From: Diogma glabrata
Lineage: Eukaryota; Arthropoda; Insecta; Diptera; Cylindrotomidae
NCBI GenBank assembly: GCA_963693315.1
Contig: OY856188.1
Span: 96,095,745 to 96,159,744 of the forward strand
DNA length: 64,000 bases
Direction: 5' to 3'
The notes beneath the pieces are model-generated. The model searched no databases. It was not told where the DNA came from and worked only from the letters and a program-made list of their open reading frames with translations. The position numbers and the translations under genes were made by a program. Shown here piece by piece: positions 32,336 to 45,730 of this stretch (positions are counted from its first letter, which is position 1; every line of letters begins with the position of its first letter).

Positions 32336-33190
32336 ACAGAAAATTTTGGATCAGGACTTAAAATAACAGTTTTGTCCTCGGTAGCCGCATCGATGGAGAA
32401 CATCTTCGACAGAGCATCTTGAACCACTTTTAGCTTATCGGCGATGCTTAATATCAGAAATGAATCCTTGCAGCTTCAGGCTCCATCGGTCCAGACTACC
32501 TGAGAGAACTTTCCGCTGCATGAGCCCCTTAATGAGGTGTTATCGGTACTGACCTTGAAAGGGTGACCCTCGATATGAGAACGGAACTTCTTAATACCAA
32601 CCAGCAAGGCATTCCTTTTAGCTGAAGGAGTAATTATGTTGATCTGAGTTCAGTTTCTTGGACAAACATGCAATAGGGTGTTCAATATCCTCTTTGTCCA
32701 ACGGTACCAGTACATAGCCGACACCATCATTACTCGCGTCGCATTGAACAATAAAAGGCTCGAAATAGGTAGGACTCACCAGAACGGCCGCTGAAGTCAA
32801 TGTTTTCTTTAAAAAGCTAAAGACAATATCAGTTTTAGAGGTCTGCACTAATTTGATAGTAGATTTTTTTAACCAATCTGGTATTGATGTCGTTAATACG
32901 GCGAACGCAGAAATAAACCGACGGTAGTAGCCAGCCATCGCCAAACTCTTCTAATCTTTTTCACCGTAGCTAGCAATCGAAACTCAGCAAAAGTGGCGGT
33001 TTTATCTCTATCGATTTTTAATACACCTCTACCTCCTATTTAGCCCAAGTATTTAGTTTCCAGAATTAAGAAATTACTTTTTTCAACACTTATCGTCTAG
33101 ATAGCATGTTTTAAATATTTGGTGACTTCTTCAAAAAGGTGTCAGTAACGATCAGAAGATAAAATAAAAGTTTTCAAAACCATTTCAATG
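32336..33190 (-). pseudogene. Gypsy-type reverse transcriptase/RNase H remnant
   Basis: Minus-strand blocks in order: KYLG followed by GGRGVLKIDRDK (about 33010-33060), GYYRRFISAFAVL (start of the 32618-32944 frame), then LVQTSKTDIVFSFLKKTL and TSAAVLVSPTYFEPFIVQCD. The last Asp-bearing QCDASNDGVGYVL is the RNase H entry, followed by HPIACLSKKLN and, further on, EGHPFKVSTDNTSL and VVQDALSKMFSIDA. This order is that of a Ty3/Gypsy pol. Stops and frameshifts (near 32620, 32950 and 33045) break it. No LTRs or integrase were found. It lies directly upstream of the BEL/Pao remnant, the boundary being near 32336. Confidence 0.85.
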
Positions 33191-33900
33191 AATTTTTTTA
33201 TTAACTCATGTACTACAGAAAAGTAACGCTACGCCTTTTTAGCTTCCCAACCGGTTGGAAAGATTTCGAGTTTGAACAGTAAACAAAAGATAGTTTTTTT
33301 CCCAACTATTAAAAACTCAGAAATAACTGTAAATATATTAAAGTCCCTGGGCCGGTGCCGATTTCATGCGATGATTACCACATATTTTATACTGCGTGAG
33401 GCGCCTTGACGAGCCCGAGATCAGCCGCTTTTTTGTTCGGCAAGCTCGCTTGTAAATTTGCTACCACATTTTTTTTAACTGTGGGCGTTACTAAATTTGT
33501 TTAACACGAAGGTAAGCTTGTCCGACCAATATGTGTTTGCTATTTTCGGGTCCGACAACTGACATTTTGGATGTTTGGGTTGTCGGATTAGACAATAGCA
33601 GACAAATTTTTGTCGGACAAGGTTACTCCCGAGTTCTAAATCAAATTTCCAGCCCCCATAGTAAAAAAAAACAAAAATTTACAAGATCCTGATATTTTTG
33701 GACTATGATATAAAAATACGAAACTGGAACATACTAAGCCTAATAAGACCAGAAGATCTCCCAAAACTCAAAGGATCAGAAGATCTCCCAACCCAAGCCG
33801 ACAGATACATACTGGATGTAGTGTGGCATTACAAGAGCTAATGGCCAGTCAGCAAAATTCATGAAACAGCGAAGAGATAGATATACTCTTTACTAACATC
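33191..33900. other. No recognised gene
   Basis: Mixed-composition sequence with no readable protein motif. TGTCGGA-like words recur at 33510-33620. Confidence 0.4.
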
Positions 33901-33904
33901 AAAA

Positions 33905-34100
33905 CGGAGGAGACTTGTCATCAAATAAAAACAAGAACCTTGCAACAGTTGAACGTGATGTGTTGGCCGTTTGGCTTTGCTCACACAAAATGTTCATCCC
34001 ATACCAAACTATAGAAGAAGTGGAAAACACCATCAATAAACTAAACAAACCACCCGAGCAGAAATTAGTTAGGGAAAACCTGAATACAGTCAGCACGTGA
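33905..34100 (+). pseudogene. Possible jockey-like LINE reverse transcriptase fragment
   Basis: A 61-codon frame (33915-34100) contains ATVERDVLAVWLCSHKM and then YQTIEEVENTINKLNKP. The second part resembles the start of a jockey-type reverse transcriptase (an EV...I.KL..KKSPG segment), but the sequence diverges before the diagnostic KSPGYD. The call is tentative. Confidence 0.3.
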
Positions 34101-36540
34101 TCAGGACCTGATCAGTCCAAATAGTGCAAGTCTTATTAGGGCAATCTGATGTGGTCCTTTTCAGTGCCTGATTTACAATACCCTTTTAGCGTTTATCTTA
34201 TTTGGATATATTAGACCCTGATTTGGTTTGTTTAAATTTGACCCTGGCTGATATTTCAATTGGTTAAAATTCACTAGAGTATTATCCATTTTAGAAATGT
34301 GTAGCTAAAATCATTTCATGCATGTTTTAGTTATCGCGTCTCGGCTGAAAAACTATAATTATAGTGATTAAGGTGGTATGTGTTTTAACTTTTTCCATTG
34401 TAATTCTTTTATTTTATTTTAATTAATTCATGCATATAATATATAAGTATATATCAGTGTCTGGTCCAGATATCTCAATCAGGGCCTGATCCGATTATCG
34501 TCTGATCTGAACTATGGCAAACCTGATCGGGACCTTATTTGAGCCTTGACAAATTTCTGCTCGTTCAGGTATCGATGAAATTATTTTCCTTTATTTTTAA
34601 TTGAAAAGTATAAAAAGATTACAGTTACAATACTCGCACAGAATAATAATATTTAAACGTATGAATTTAAAGCAATCGCTACGCTCGTGTTTTAAACTTT
34701 CATACTCGAAGAGCATTACAAATATTCTGTGTTATACTATTGCACCTCTAATATTGTAAGAATAATATAGTCAATTTACATACTTTTATTTTTATTATTT
34801 TGTAATGGACAAAACTTGACTATTGCAAATGACATATTTGGATATAATGAGCGTCCCTTAACAAGATCATATCTTCAGTGCACATTTTCTTTTCAAATAA
34901 AACAAACAGATTAATTTATAAATGTTTAATGTTTACTAAATAAATAAAATTAAAAATAATTTTTAATGCATTATGTAAATTAAATTTTTTTCTTTTTTAT
35001 TTCAAATGTCCACTTCATTACTCAACTATACATTTCAAAAATAATCCAACTATTAAATTCACTTAGCATAAATTATACAAACTCCAAAAAAAAGTTATAA
35101 TTTTCTATTGAAACTCAAAAATATGATATTATTAAATTTTTCATTCCCATATCCTTTTCTATAGTAGTCCTCTTGGTTTGACTGCAATTTCGTTCTTTGT
35201 TTCTCTGGATGAAAAAATAAGTTAAACCAAAAAAAACTTTTCTTTTAATTTTCTGTTTCATCCATTTGAGATAACATAATTTTTTTTTCCAAAAATAAAA
35301 ATTTAAATAATTAATATATAAAACAAAAATACGGAAAATTACAATATTCTACTTGTTTGAAACTTTTTTTTTTATTTAAAATAAAATTTACGTTTAAAAT
35401 TTTGTCGTTTAGTAGATTTGTACGCAAAGTTAAATGGTAAAAAAAAACAAAAGAATTTTGGGATGATATTCGGAAAAACTTTTCAAGCATAAGAAAAACG
35501 TAAATTTGATTAAGGTGTTTGTGCATGGTTTTTTGTTCAATTTTAGTTGAATTGAAATTTAGAATATTTAAAAATTGTGAAATGGTATGTATGATTTCTG
35601 AACAAGCTAGGCTCAATGTCGTACAAAAGATCACCGTAAACACCCTAACTTATTGCATAAAAATACGCTCCTCAATATCATCCGTAATGTAATCAAATCT
35701 TTGTGATGTCAAAAACCTTACACAAACGCTGCAATTATTTATGAAATATATAGATTTAGGTATGAATCATATCAAATCAAAAACTAATTGTCTATAATCC
35801 ATCTATTACAAACGATTTTAAAATTTCATTTCGATAACACATAATTCTATTTCATCACAACAATAAATCAACTTTTCAAATAAATCACTCTCATTTCATA
35901 TATTTCACAAAAATTCTAACAAAGTAAAAAAAAATAATCATAAAACATAACAAATCGTTTTCAGATTACAAAATATATTCGTGATTAAAGCACATGTTGA
36001 TTGTAAACTTTTTAATAATTAATTTTTTGTTAATTTTAGATTTTTAATTGTTGTAATTAAGTAATTTTGTTCATAAAAATCACTCACTCATCCATGACTT
36101 TCTCATCCACCCTTTTACATTATATCATATTGTTGTTGCCTAGTAAATTTATTTCAACATAATCGAAACAAAAAATTTCTACATAAAATAATTTGGAATT
36201 TTAAAGCTAAAATGAGTGAAATTTTTTTGTTTGTGCTAAATGACTTTCCAATAAATTTGTACGTTTATATTGTAATGATGTTAGTAATTTGACATTTTAA
36301 AATGGGTTCGTATAATGAAGAACAGAAAAAACGGATAATTACGGTTGATTTAGATTTTAACAGTCAATTTGGGGTTAATATATTCAGGTTTTCCAAGTGT
36401 TAAAGGAGTCAATTTTCAGTTAAGGTACCCTTGATTTATTTCACTGAAGTTTTGCTTTAAACTAAAACGTCAAATAAAGATGATGGTAGTACATATGGAT
36501 ATTTCAATTTTTTGATTATTTTTATTGGTCCAATTTAAAT
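34101..36540. other. No recognised gene
   Basis: AT-rich. The words CTGATC/GATCAGG recur at 34100-34560 (for example CCTGATCAGTCC, GGCCTGATCC, CCTGATCGGGAC), suggesting a short decayed repeat. No coding motif. Confidence 0.4.
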
Positions 36541-36541
36541 A

Positions 36542-37331
36542 CAAAAAAAAAATGAAAAAAAATTTTTTAAAACACACTTTCATTGAAAACGAACTAAAAA
36601 CTAAAAAATAAATTTTGCATTGACACAACACGATGTTCCAAAGAAACAAAGGTTATATTCAAACGTTAAATCTTTTATTAATAACTATGTTTGCTTTCAA
36701 ACTGTAATAAGGAAATAGATATTTAAATATCTTTTAAACAATTTAACACAGATGGCAAAATTAGATGTACAGACTAGAATTCTATTTAACTAGAAGTTTT
36801 GTTAGATAAATAATTTTCCGTTACAGTTTTTTACAAAAAAAAAAAAGTGGGTGGCGCAGTCAGCGTATTGAACGTATTACATCATATTTTGTAGTACATA
36901 TAACTAATTTATAGTACTTTAAAATAGTTGAACTAAGTTTTAGTATTTATACTTATTACTTAATTAAGATTTAGAATTAGCACATTTTCTACATATTTAT
37001 TGCCTTTCTATTTTGACGCCACCCACTTTTATTTTTTTGTAAAAAACTGTAAAGGAAAATTATTTATCTCACAAAACTTCTAGTTAAATAGTATTCTAGT
37101 CTGTACATCTAATTTTGCCATCTGTGTTAAATTGTTTAAAAATATATTTAAATATTTATTTCCTTATTACAGTTTGAAAGTAAACATAGTTATTAATAAA
37201 AGATTTAACGTTTGAATATATCCTTTGTTTCTTTGGAACATCGTGTTGTGTCATTGCAAAATTTATTTTTTAGTTTTTAGTTCGTTTTCAATAAAAGTGT
37301 GTTTTTTAAAATTTCTTTTTTATTCTTTTTT
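36542..37331. mobile_element. Foldback element, 790 bp, arms of about 315 bp
   Basis: The left arm (36542-36856) and right arm (37015-37331) are reverse complements with few differences. Landmarks are CACACTTTCATTGAAAACGA / TCGTTTTCAATAAAAGTGTG, AACACGATGTTCC / GGAACATCGTGTT, ACAGATGGCAAAATTAGATG / CATCTAATTTTGCCATCTGT and GTGGGTGGCG / CGCCACCCAC. The 158-bp centre (36857-37014) is AT-rich and non-coding. ORFs across it are by-products. The outer ends are A- and T-runs, so the exact tips are uncertain. Confidence 0.9.
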
Positions 37332-37590
37332 TTATTTTATAGTTTTTAGCCATATACATTTTATGAGTCAGTTTTTTGTTTTTGTTTTTAATATTATTTT
37401 ACCTAAAAATAATCACATTAATATCTCAGTAGACACATAAATCCTAATTAAAACCTGTAATTTAATAACTAACCTAAAATTTAATTTATGTTAATTTAAT
37501 AAACATTAAATACAATTAGTTAAATACAACATTAAATACAATTTGTTAATGCCATTTCTGTATATACAGGACAAAATTTTAGTACGTAGC

Positions 37591-38449
37591 CAAAACCCCC
37601 GGTATACAAGCCTTCTTCATTTTTTAGCACAGAAAAAATCGTGAACTTGCAGCGCCATTTTGAAATTAAAACTCAATATAAAAAAAAATCAAAAAATCGC
37701 CTTAACGCCAATAACGACATCTAGAAAAATAAAACTCCATATAAAAAAATTCAAAAAATTTAATCATAAACACTAATCAAATTTTTTGCATATGGCAATG
37801 TTCATTGTTTTTTTAAGATGGCGTGAATGAATAGGGCTTGTAGAATATCGGAGGTTTTGACGTTACTCATTGTTTACGTTCTTTACTCATTGTTTTTTAG
37901 TTCTATTATTACACATGAGATGGCGTTTATATTTTCAGAAAATTTACATTAGCTGGTATTAATCGATTTAAGCTTGTTTTTAAAAAATTTATAACTACAT
38001 ATATATCAAGCATAATATAAAACATGTATTATTTAGGTCACAAAACTAAATAAAATTGTTTGAATTTTCAAACATATAGTTGTATGGAAAGTGTTTACAA
38101 TTTTCGTGTACTTTTATACTTGAAAACTATACTTAAGACATGCTTAAGACTAATTATGTTAAATATTTAGATTTTAGACAATAAGACTTTATAAACAAAT
38201 TAAAGTTGTTTAATTGTAACCAATGTAATATTTTTTATTTATCTCTTATCTGTAGCGGGCTTACAAATTCTTTTATACAAATATCAAAACCGTCACTATT
38301 TCTAGTCTGGTTGTATGCAAAATACAAAACATATGCAAAATACAATGAATCTTTCATATACTGAACCTATAAATTTGTTTAATATCGTCTATTGTTTATG
38401 GTTTTTCTGTGCTAAAAAACAATCAGGCTTAGGATATAGAAGGTTTTGA
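37591..38449. mobile_element. Terminal-inverted-repeat element (CAAAACC...), with an internal third terminus
   Basis: The left end CAAAACCCCCGGTATACAAG continues to TTTTTTAGCACAGAAAAA (37591-37638). The right end (38402-38449) is its inverse (TTTTTCTGTGCTAAAAAA to AGGTTTTG). A further inverted copy of the first 28 bases occurs inside at 37833-37860 (GGCTTGTAGAATATCGGAGG). Either a 275-bp MITE sits in a larger element, or one terminus was duplicated. No transposase is seen. Confidence 0.6.
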
Positions 38450-40345
38450 CAAACACAATAAAATTTTCTTTCGATTTGCTGTAGCGCATTCTATTAACTG
38501 ATATAAATCTTATTACTGAAACGAATCATGAATAAAAAAATTAAAGCTTAATAAAAACAACAACAAAAAGTAAAATTTTGATTTTTTTAAATCCATAATT
38601 TTTAAGATAAGGTCATTTTTCCATATAAAAAAGACACAAATGTGTATGATATCCATCACTATATTGATATACACAGTATTACCAAAATTCCTACGCTCAA
38701 AATGGATCAACCAGATTATGATAATTTCAGTGCAATTGTTAAAGCGTTTATAGAACGGAGGAAAATATGAATTTTTTATTTCCAGTTTTATGAAGTTTTT
38801 TGCTTAAAACTTTTAGAAATACGTTCTGACTGCTCCAACAAACTTGTCTCTTAAATTTGGAATCAATCAGATAATGGAAAGCTACTGAAAAATAGATCAC
38901 AAAAGAGTAACTATCACAACTGTCAAAAGTTAAGTCAAGTTAAATAAAACTATGTAAAAATTGCGACGCTGACGCTTACTTCAACACAGCTCTAGAAACA
39001 AAATGTTATGGTTATAAAGTGATCTAAAATCCATCAAATGCTTTAATTAATGGCTAGCCAATGTTATAGGTTTCACGTTGCTCTAATTATGAAGACATTC
39101 AAGAAAGCTGTAGTATCCCAAAAAATATAAATTCTGTTGGACAAGAAAAAGTAAAAAAAAATTTTTACCGTAAGTGGCAAACCCGAAGTTGGAATTCAGA
39201 ACTGTTATAAATCATACTCTTAGCATTTACACTAAGTTTATTCAAAATCTATTGCTGATGTTATTAAAATTTCAAACAAACAGGTGTTCGTGAAGCCACT
39301 GATACCATTATCAACCAAAAACTAATCCGTTCTTTGTCATTCAAATATCCATCTTTTTCCAAAGTGTCCCCAAAATTGATTATTGAATGAAGCCTGTATG
39401 CTCCCAACAAAGTTTAAAAACAATGTGTGAAAAGTCACCATTTGTAAGGTGACCGTTCGCCACTTTGTTCAATGTGTCTCAAAAGAAGATCACATTATCT
39501 TCTCACTCTAATTTAAACATTTTTTATTAGTTTCATCATAATTGCTTCTTTAGTGTAAGCTGTAGTGTGCACAGTGCACACATAAAGACACTGAAAAAAT
39601 TTCAAAAAATTACAAAAGGCCCGGGGGAGCCCCCACCACTTTGTTCATGTTCCCACCACTATTGCTCAAAAATTTATCTTTTTCCAAAGTGTCATCAAAA
39701 TTCATTGCATGAAAATCGATCAGTAATTTTAGGCTACAATAGGGATAAACATCAGAAAAAAAAACTTTTTCTACCGGAAGTGACAAACGGGAAGTTGGTA
39801 CGCAGAAATATTGGAAACAGGAGTTAAACCTTATAAACCAAGTTTTAATCAGATCATAAGCCGGGACTAGAAGTTATTGAAGATTGAAACTTAGAGATGT
39901 TCGGGAGACCAATATGGCGAGATTGTCCAAATTTGAAATAAATCCAGATCTTTCGTTTTCAAGTCATATTCCAAAGTTTCACCAAGATCCTACGCAGGAA
40001 TGCCACGAGCTCTCGTCCTCCTTGTCCTTTTTATTTAATTTAATAACAATACTTGCATAAATGGACAAACTATTTAAATAAATTTTTATTTTTAGGACAA
40101 AAAAAAACATTAAATTTGAAGCAAAAATTAAATGTGTTAGTCAACTACAAATATATTGCTTGTTTTTGTTTTTTACAACCATATTTGTGTGCGTTAGTGG
40201 TCTTACTAGAATTAAATAAACAGCGGTTCATCTTATTTTGTTGCGTGATTGCTGCGGATCACCAATAATGGGTCAATTATATATTTTATTTTTCTATCAA
40301 AAGTTAAAAAATTCTAGAAAAAATTAAAAATTCATTATATACGAG
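38450..40345. other. No recognised gene; diverged direct repeats
   Basis: Two segments share words at a spacing of 330 to 600 bases. TCTTTTTCCAAAGTGTC occurs near 39350 and near 39680. GTAAGTGGCAAACCCGAAGTTGG near 39170 matches GGAAGTGACAAACGGGAAGTTGG near 39775. Short ORFs here carry no domain. Confidence 0.45.
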
Positions 40346-40349
40346 CCCC

Positions 40350-41470
40350 ATACAACGTTTTATCCATCCGACAGAGTAACATGTATTAATTTAAATTGAA
40401 TTCATTCATTGATAAAACTAGTAAAACGAATAAAAATAAACAACGGATTGTTTGTATTTTTGTACCATTAAATCCAAACAATTAAATAAATTTTATTCAA
40501 TTTTGATACCAGTTTAATTGTTTGGTATTTTGAAAATGAAATGACCTACAATGAAAGACATCAAATTTTATACTAAAGAGAATTTAAAAAATCAAAAAAA
40601 CTATCATAAAAAAACTTATTTTTCACAATAGGAATTCAATTCAATTCAATCGTAGTTGCCTCTGCATTTATCAATATTCGTGAGAGGGACATGAGCATTA
40701 GTTTGAATATATTGTTTTTTATATAATCAGAGCGAAAATGTGTTTTTTGATTTTATTATAATATACAATAAAATTAATTATTTATAAAATACAATCAAAA
40801 CAATTTATCTCAGAGTTTAATACAATCAAATAAATTGTTTAATTGTGCTCCCAAGCATTCATGCAACAGAAAAAAATTAGAATCAGTCAATCAATTTTAT
40901 TCGTACATAAATACATAACGTACATAAATATGGTTCTAAAAAACCAAAAATAAACCTACAGGTGTTGGAAGGATAAAACAATTTATTTGATTGTAAAGAA
41001 CTCTGAAATAAATGTCTTCGATTGTATTTTATAAATATTTTTATTGTATTTTATAAAAAAGCCAACAAAAACATTTTTACTCTGATTATATAAAAAGCAT
41101 TCAATTCAAACTAATGCGCTTGTTCGTATCTCAAATATTGAAAAAAGTAACGGCTACTACGATTAAATTGAATTGAGTTTGTGAAAAAAATAGTTTTGTT
41201 TATGATTGTTTGTTGGTAACTAAATGCTCATTAGTAAATATTACTAATTAGAACTTTCATGTCTTTCATACCATAATACCAAACCTTTATATAAGTATCG
41301 AGATTGAATACAATTTATTTATTTGTTTGGAATCAATGGTAAAAAAAAATAAAATAATATTTATTGTTTATTTTTATTCGTTTTACTATAGTTTTATCAA
41401 TGAATTTAAAAAAATTCAATTTAAATTAGTACATGTTACTCTGTTCAATGCATAAAACCTTGTATTGGGT
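40350..41470. mobile_element. Large foldback element, arms of about 490 bp, diverged
   Basis: The left arm (40350-40850) is inverted as the right arm (40980-41470). Matches include GTTTTATCCATCCGACAGAGTAACATG with CATGTTACTCTGTTCAATGCATAAAAC, TTCATTGATAAAACTAGTAAAACG with CGTTTTACTATAGTTTTATCAATG, TGAGCATTAGTTTGAAT with ATTCAAACTAATGCGC, and CAATTTATC with GATAAAACAATTTAT at the inner ends. The arms are visibly more diverged than those of the 36542 element, indicating greater age. No protein coding. Confidence 0.85.
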
Positions 41471-42937
<1,467 letters not shown>

Positions 42938-43006
42938 AATATTTTATATTAGAATATTGAATATTTCATTAATAATAATAATTTAAATAATGAAGAAAAA
43001 CAACAA

Positions 43007-44933
43007 TTGAGAGGAGAAATAAATTGCACAATCAACAGTCATTTAAATAAATCAATAATTTTGCCAAAATATAATATGAATCTTACTAAATCTCTAAAAG
43101 AAACTTCTAAATTTATAAAAAATAATCCAAATTTATTTATTTTACAATCAGATAAAGGGAATGGAACTGTCATTATGTTCAAAGATGATTATTTTGAAAA
43201 AATGAATAATCTTCTTAATGATGATACTACTTATTGTATTGTTAATACTTGTTGGGTCAGTTGGTCAATTAGTCAGTAAAAATTCAAAAATGGCAAAAGA
43301 TTTGTTTGATAAAAAATTCATTGATAATAAAACAAAATTATTTTTAATAAATGATACAGCTACTTCTCCAAAAATATATGGACTGGTAAAAATTCATAAA
43401 GAAAATAATCCACTGAGACCTGTGGTTTGTAACATTAATTCTCCTTGTTATAATCTTGCTAAATTTGTCACTGGTTTTTTAAATAATTTAACAAAAAATA
43501 GCGAAATTAATATTAAGAACTCATTTGTTTTCAAAGAAAAAATTGATACAATTGTTCTTCCCTTGGATAGACAACTAATATCATTTGATGTAATTTCATT
43601 ATTTACTAATGTTCCTATTGATTTGGCTTGTGACATCATAAAAAAGAAATGGAATATTATTGAACAACATACTGAAATTAATTTGGAACTTTTTATAAAT
43701 TTAATTAAATTTTGTGTAGAAGAAAATAATTATTTTCAATTTAATGGAAAATTTTACAAACAGAAATTTGGACTTGCCATGGGGAATCCGCTTTCTCCAA
43801 TACTTTCTGATATTGTATTAGATGAGTTGTTTTCAACTATAAATATACCATATACTCCATCTTTCATTTATAAATATGTTGATGACATTATAACGGATAT
43901 ACCTATGGAAAAGATTCAACAAACTTTAAATCAACTAAATATGTTTCATCCGAGAATTCAGTTTACAACAGAAACTGAAAAAAATAATTCGATACCTTTT
44001 TTGGACTTATTGGTAACGAGAGAGAATCAAAAATTGACTACAAATTGGTATTTTAAGCCAACTTCAACCGGTAGGATTCTAAATTTTTATTCAAATCATC
44101 CATATTCAATGAAGAAAAACATTGCAACTAATTTTTTCAAAAGAGTGATTATGTTGAGTGATAAAAAGCATCATTCCAAAAATTTTGAAATTGTTATAAA
44201 AATATTGAAAAACAATAATTTTCCTGAGTTTTTAATAAAAAATGTAATGAAGAAAATTAAACATGGAAATAATTTATTAACAACAGAAAACTTATTGGAA
44301 ACTACACAAATTATAACACCTCAACGATATTTTGGCTTAAAATATATATATGGTCTATCTGATAAAATTAAATCTATTGCTAAACAATTTAACATTAAGA
44401 TAGCTTGTAAACCTATAAATAAATTAGAAAGAATATACACTAAATTAAGGATCCTGTTGATTTTTGGGATAGGTCTAATTTAGTTTATAAGATAAAATGC
44501 AAACCACCTTGTAATGGTTGTTACATAGGTCAAACAAGTAAAAAACTAAAAACTAGAACTAAACAACATATCCAGGATTAAAATAAAATGAAAGTAGATC
44601 ATTGTCAAAATCCTAATGTAAAAAAACAAATTCAAAACAAAAATTTAATCATAAAACATTTGAAATACACTGAGAGGGCAACTAACATAAATCATGGACA
44701 TACAGCGTTAGTTTCACATGGTCTTGAAAAAATTTAAGGATGGTGATAATGATCACTTTAATTTTGAAGAAGTTGAAATGCTATTTAGTGAACAAAATAG
44801 AGAAAAAAGAGAGTTTTTAGAATCTTCAGAAATTTTGAAACACAACAATTCCATCAATATTAGAACCGATTTGAAAAAAGTTAGTGATGTTTATTTCCCT
44901 ATTCTCAAAAAAGCATTTCTCATGAATCACTAA
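43007..44933 (+). pseudogene. Penelope-like reverse transcriptase plus GIY-YIG endonuclease, broken
   Basis: Three plus-strand frames carry one protein. The first (43007-43279, entered through a TTG) has FILQSDKGNGTVIM, typical of the N-terminal part of Penelope-like reverse transcriptases. A frameshift near 43250 leads to 43218-44483, with KIYGLVKIHKENNPLRPVV, SFDVISLFTNVP (motif A), FGLAMGNPLSPILSDI (motif B) and YKYVDDI (motif C, 43875-43886). A frameshift near 44450 opens a third stretch, NLVYKIKCKPPCNGCYIGQT, the GIY-YIG nuclease core. It has a stop after KQHIQD and another frameshift near 44735 before the tail FNFEEVEMLFSEQN, ending at 44933. The N-terminus is short, replaced by the inverted repeat. 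Inactive, but only a few lesions. Confidence 0.92.
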
Positions 44934-45362
44934 TTTGTAAAGCTTTTCTAGTATTAATTTTTTGTTTTTTAAAAAATTATTTTTCTAGTAATCTTTTTGT
45001 GTTTTTCTGTTTTTCATCATATTTTTTTCAATCATAATTCTTTGAACTTTTTACTTATTGTTAATTGTTTTTCGTTTTTGATTTTTGATTTTTATAATTT
45101 TTTGAAGTTTATGTTAATTTTAACTTTTATATCATGTAAGTTTTTCTTTGAATTATCCGTTATGTTATAATTTATGTTGTTTATTATAAATATTGATTTT
45201 TATGTTTGTTTTGATATAGAAAATATAACCCTGAGGATGATTGTAATTTAACAATTGAAATATAGGTGTATATTTTAAATAAAAGTATTTGTTTTATTAA
45301 ATATAAACATTCGACTATAATACTTCAGATAATACAAATCAAAATAAATAAAATTATATATA
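44930..45362. repeat. Right inverted repeat of the Penelope-like element
   Basis: Starts at CTAATTTGTAAAGCTTTT, overlapping the TAA stop (44931-44933), and ends in AAATAAAATTATATATA. Reverse complement of 42503-42937. Confidence 0.95.
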
Positions 45363-45414
45363 AAGTCGAATAGATAATAAAAGTTGGTTATTTATAATCA
45401 AAAATTTACAAAAA

Positions 45415-45530
<116 letters not shown>

Positions 45531-45730
45531 NNNNNNNNNNNNNNNNNNNNNNNNNNNNNNNNNNNNNNNNNNNNNNNNNNNNNNNNNNNNNNNNNNNNNN
45601 NNNNNNNNNNNNNNNNNNNNNNNNNNNNNNNNNNNNNNNNNNNNNNNNNNNNNNNNNNNNNNNNNNNNNNNNNNNNNNNNNNNNNNNNNNNNNNNNNNNN
45701 NNNNNNNNNNNNNNNNNNNNNNNNNNNNNN
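45531..45730. other. Assembly gap of 200 N
   Basis: Exactly 200 undetermined bases between two simple repeats. The round number suggests a placeholder length. Confidence 0.99.
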
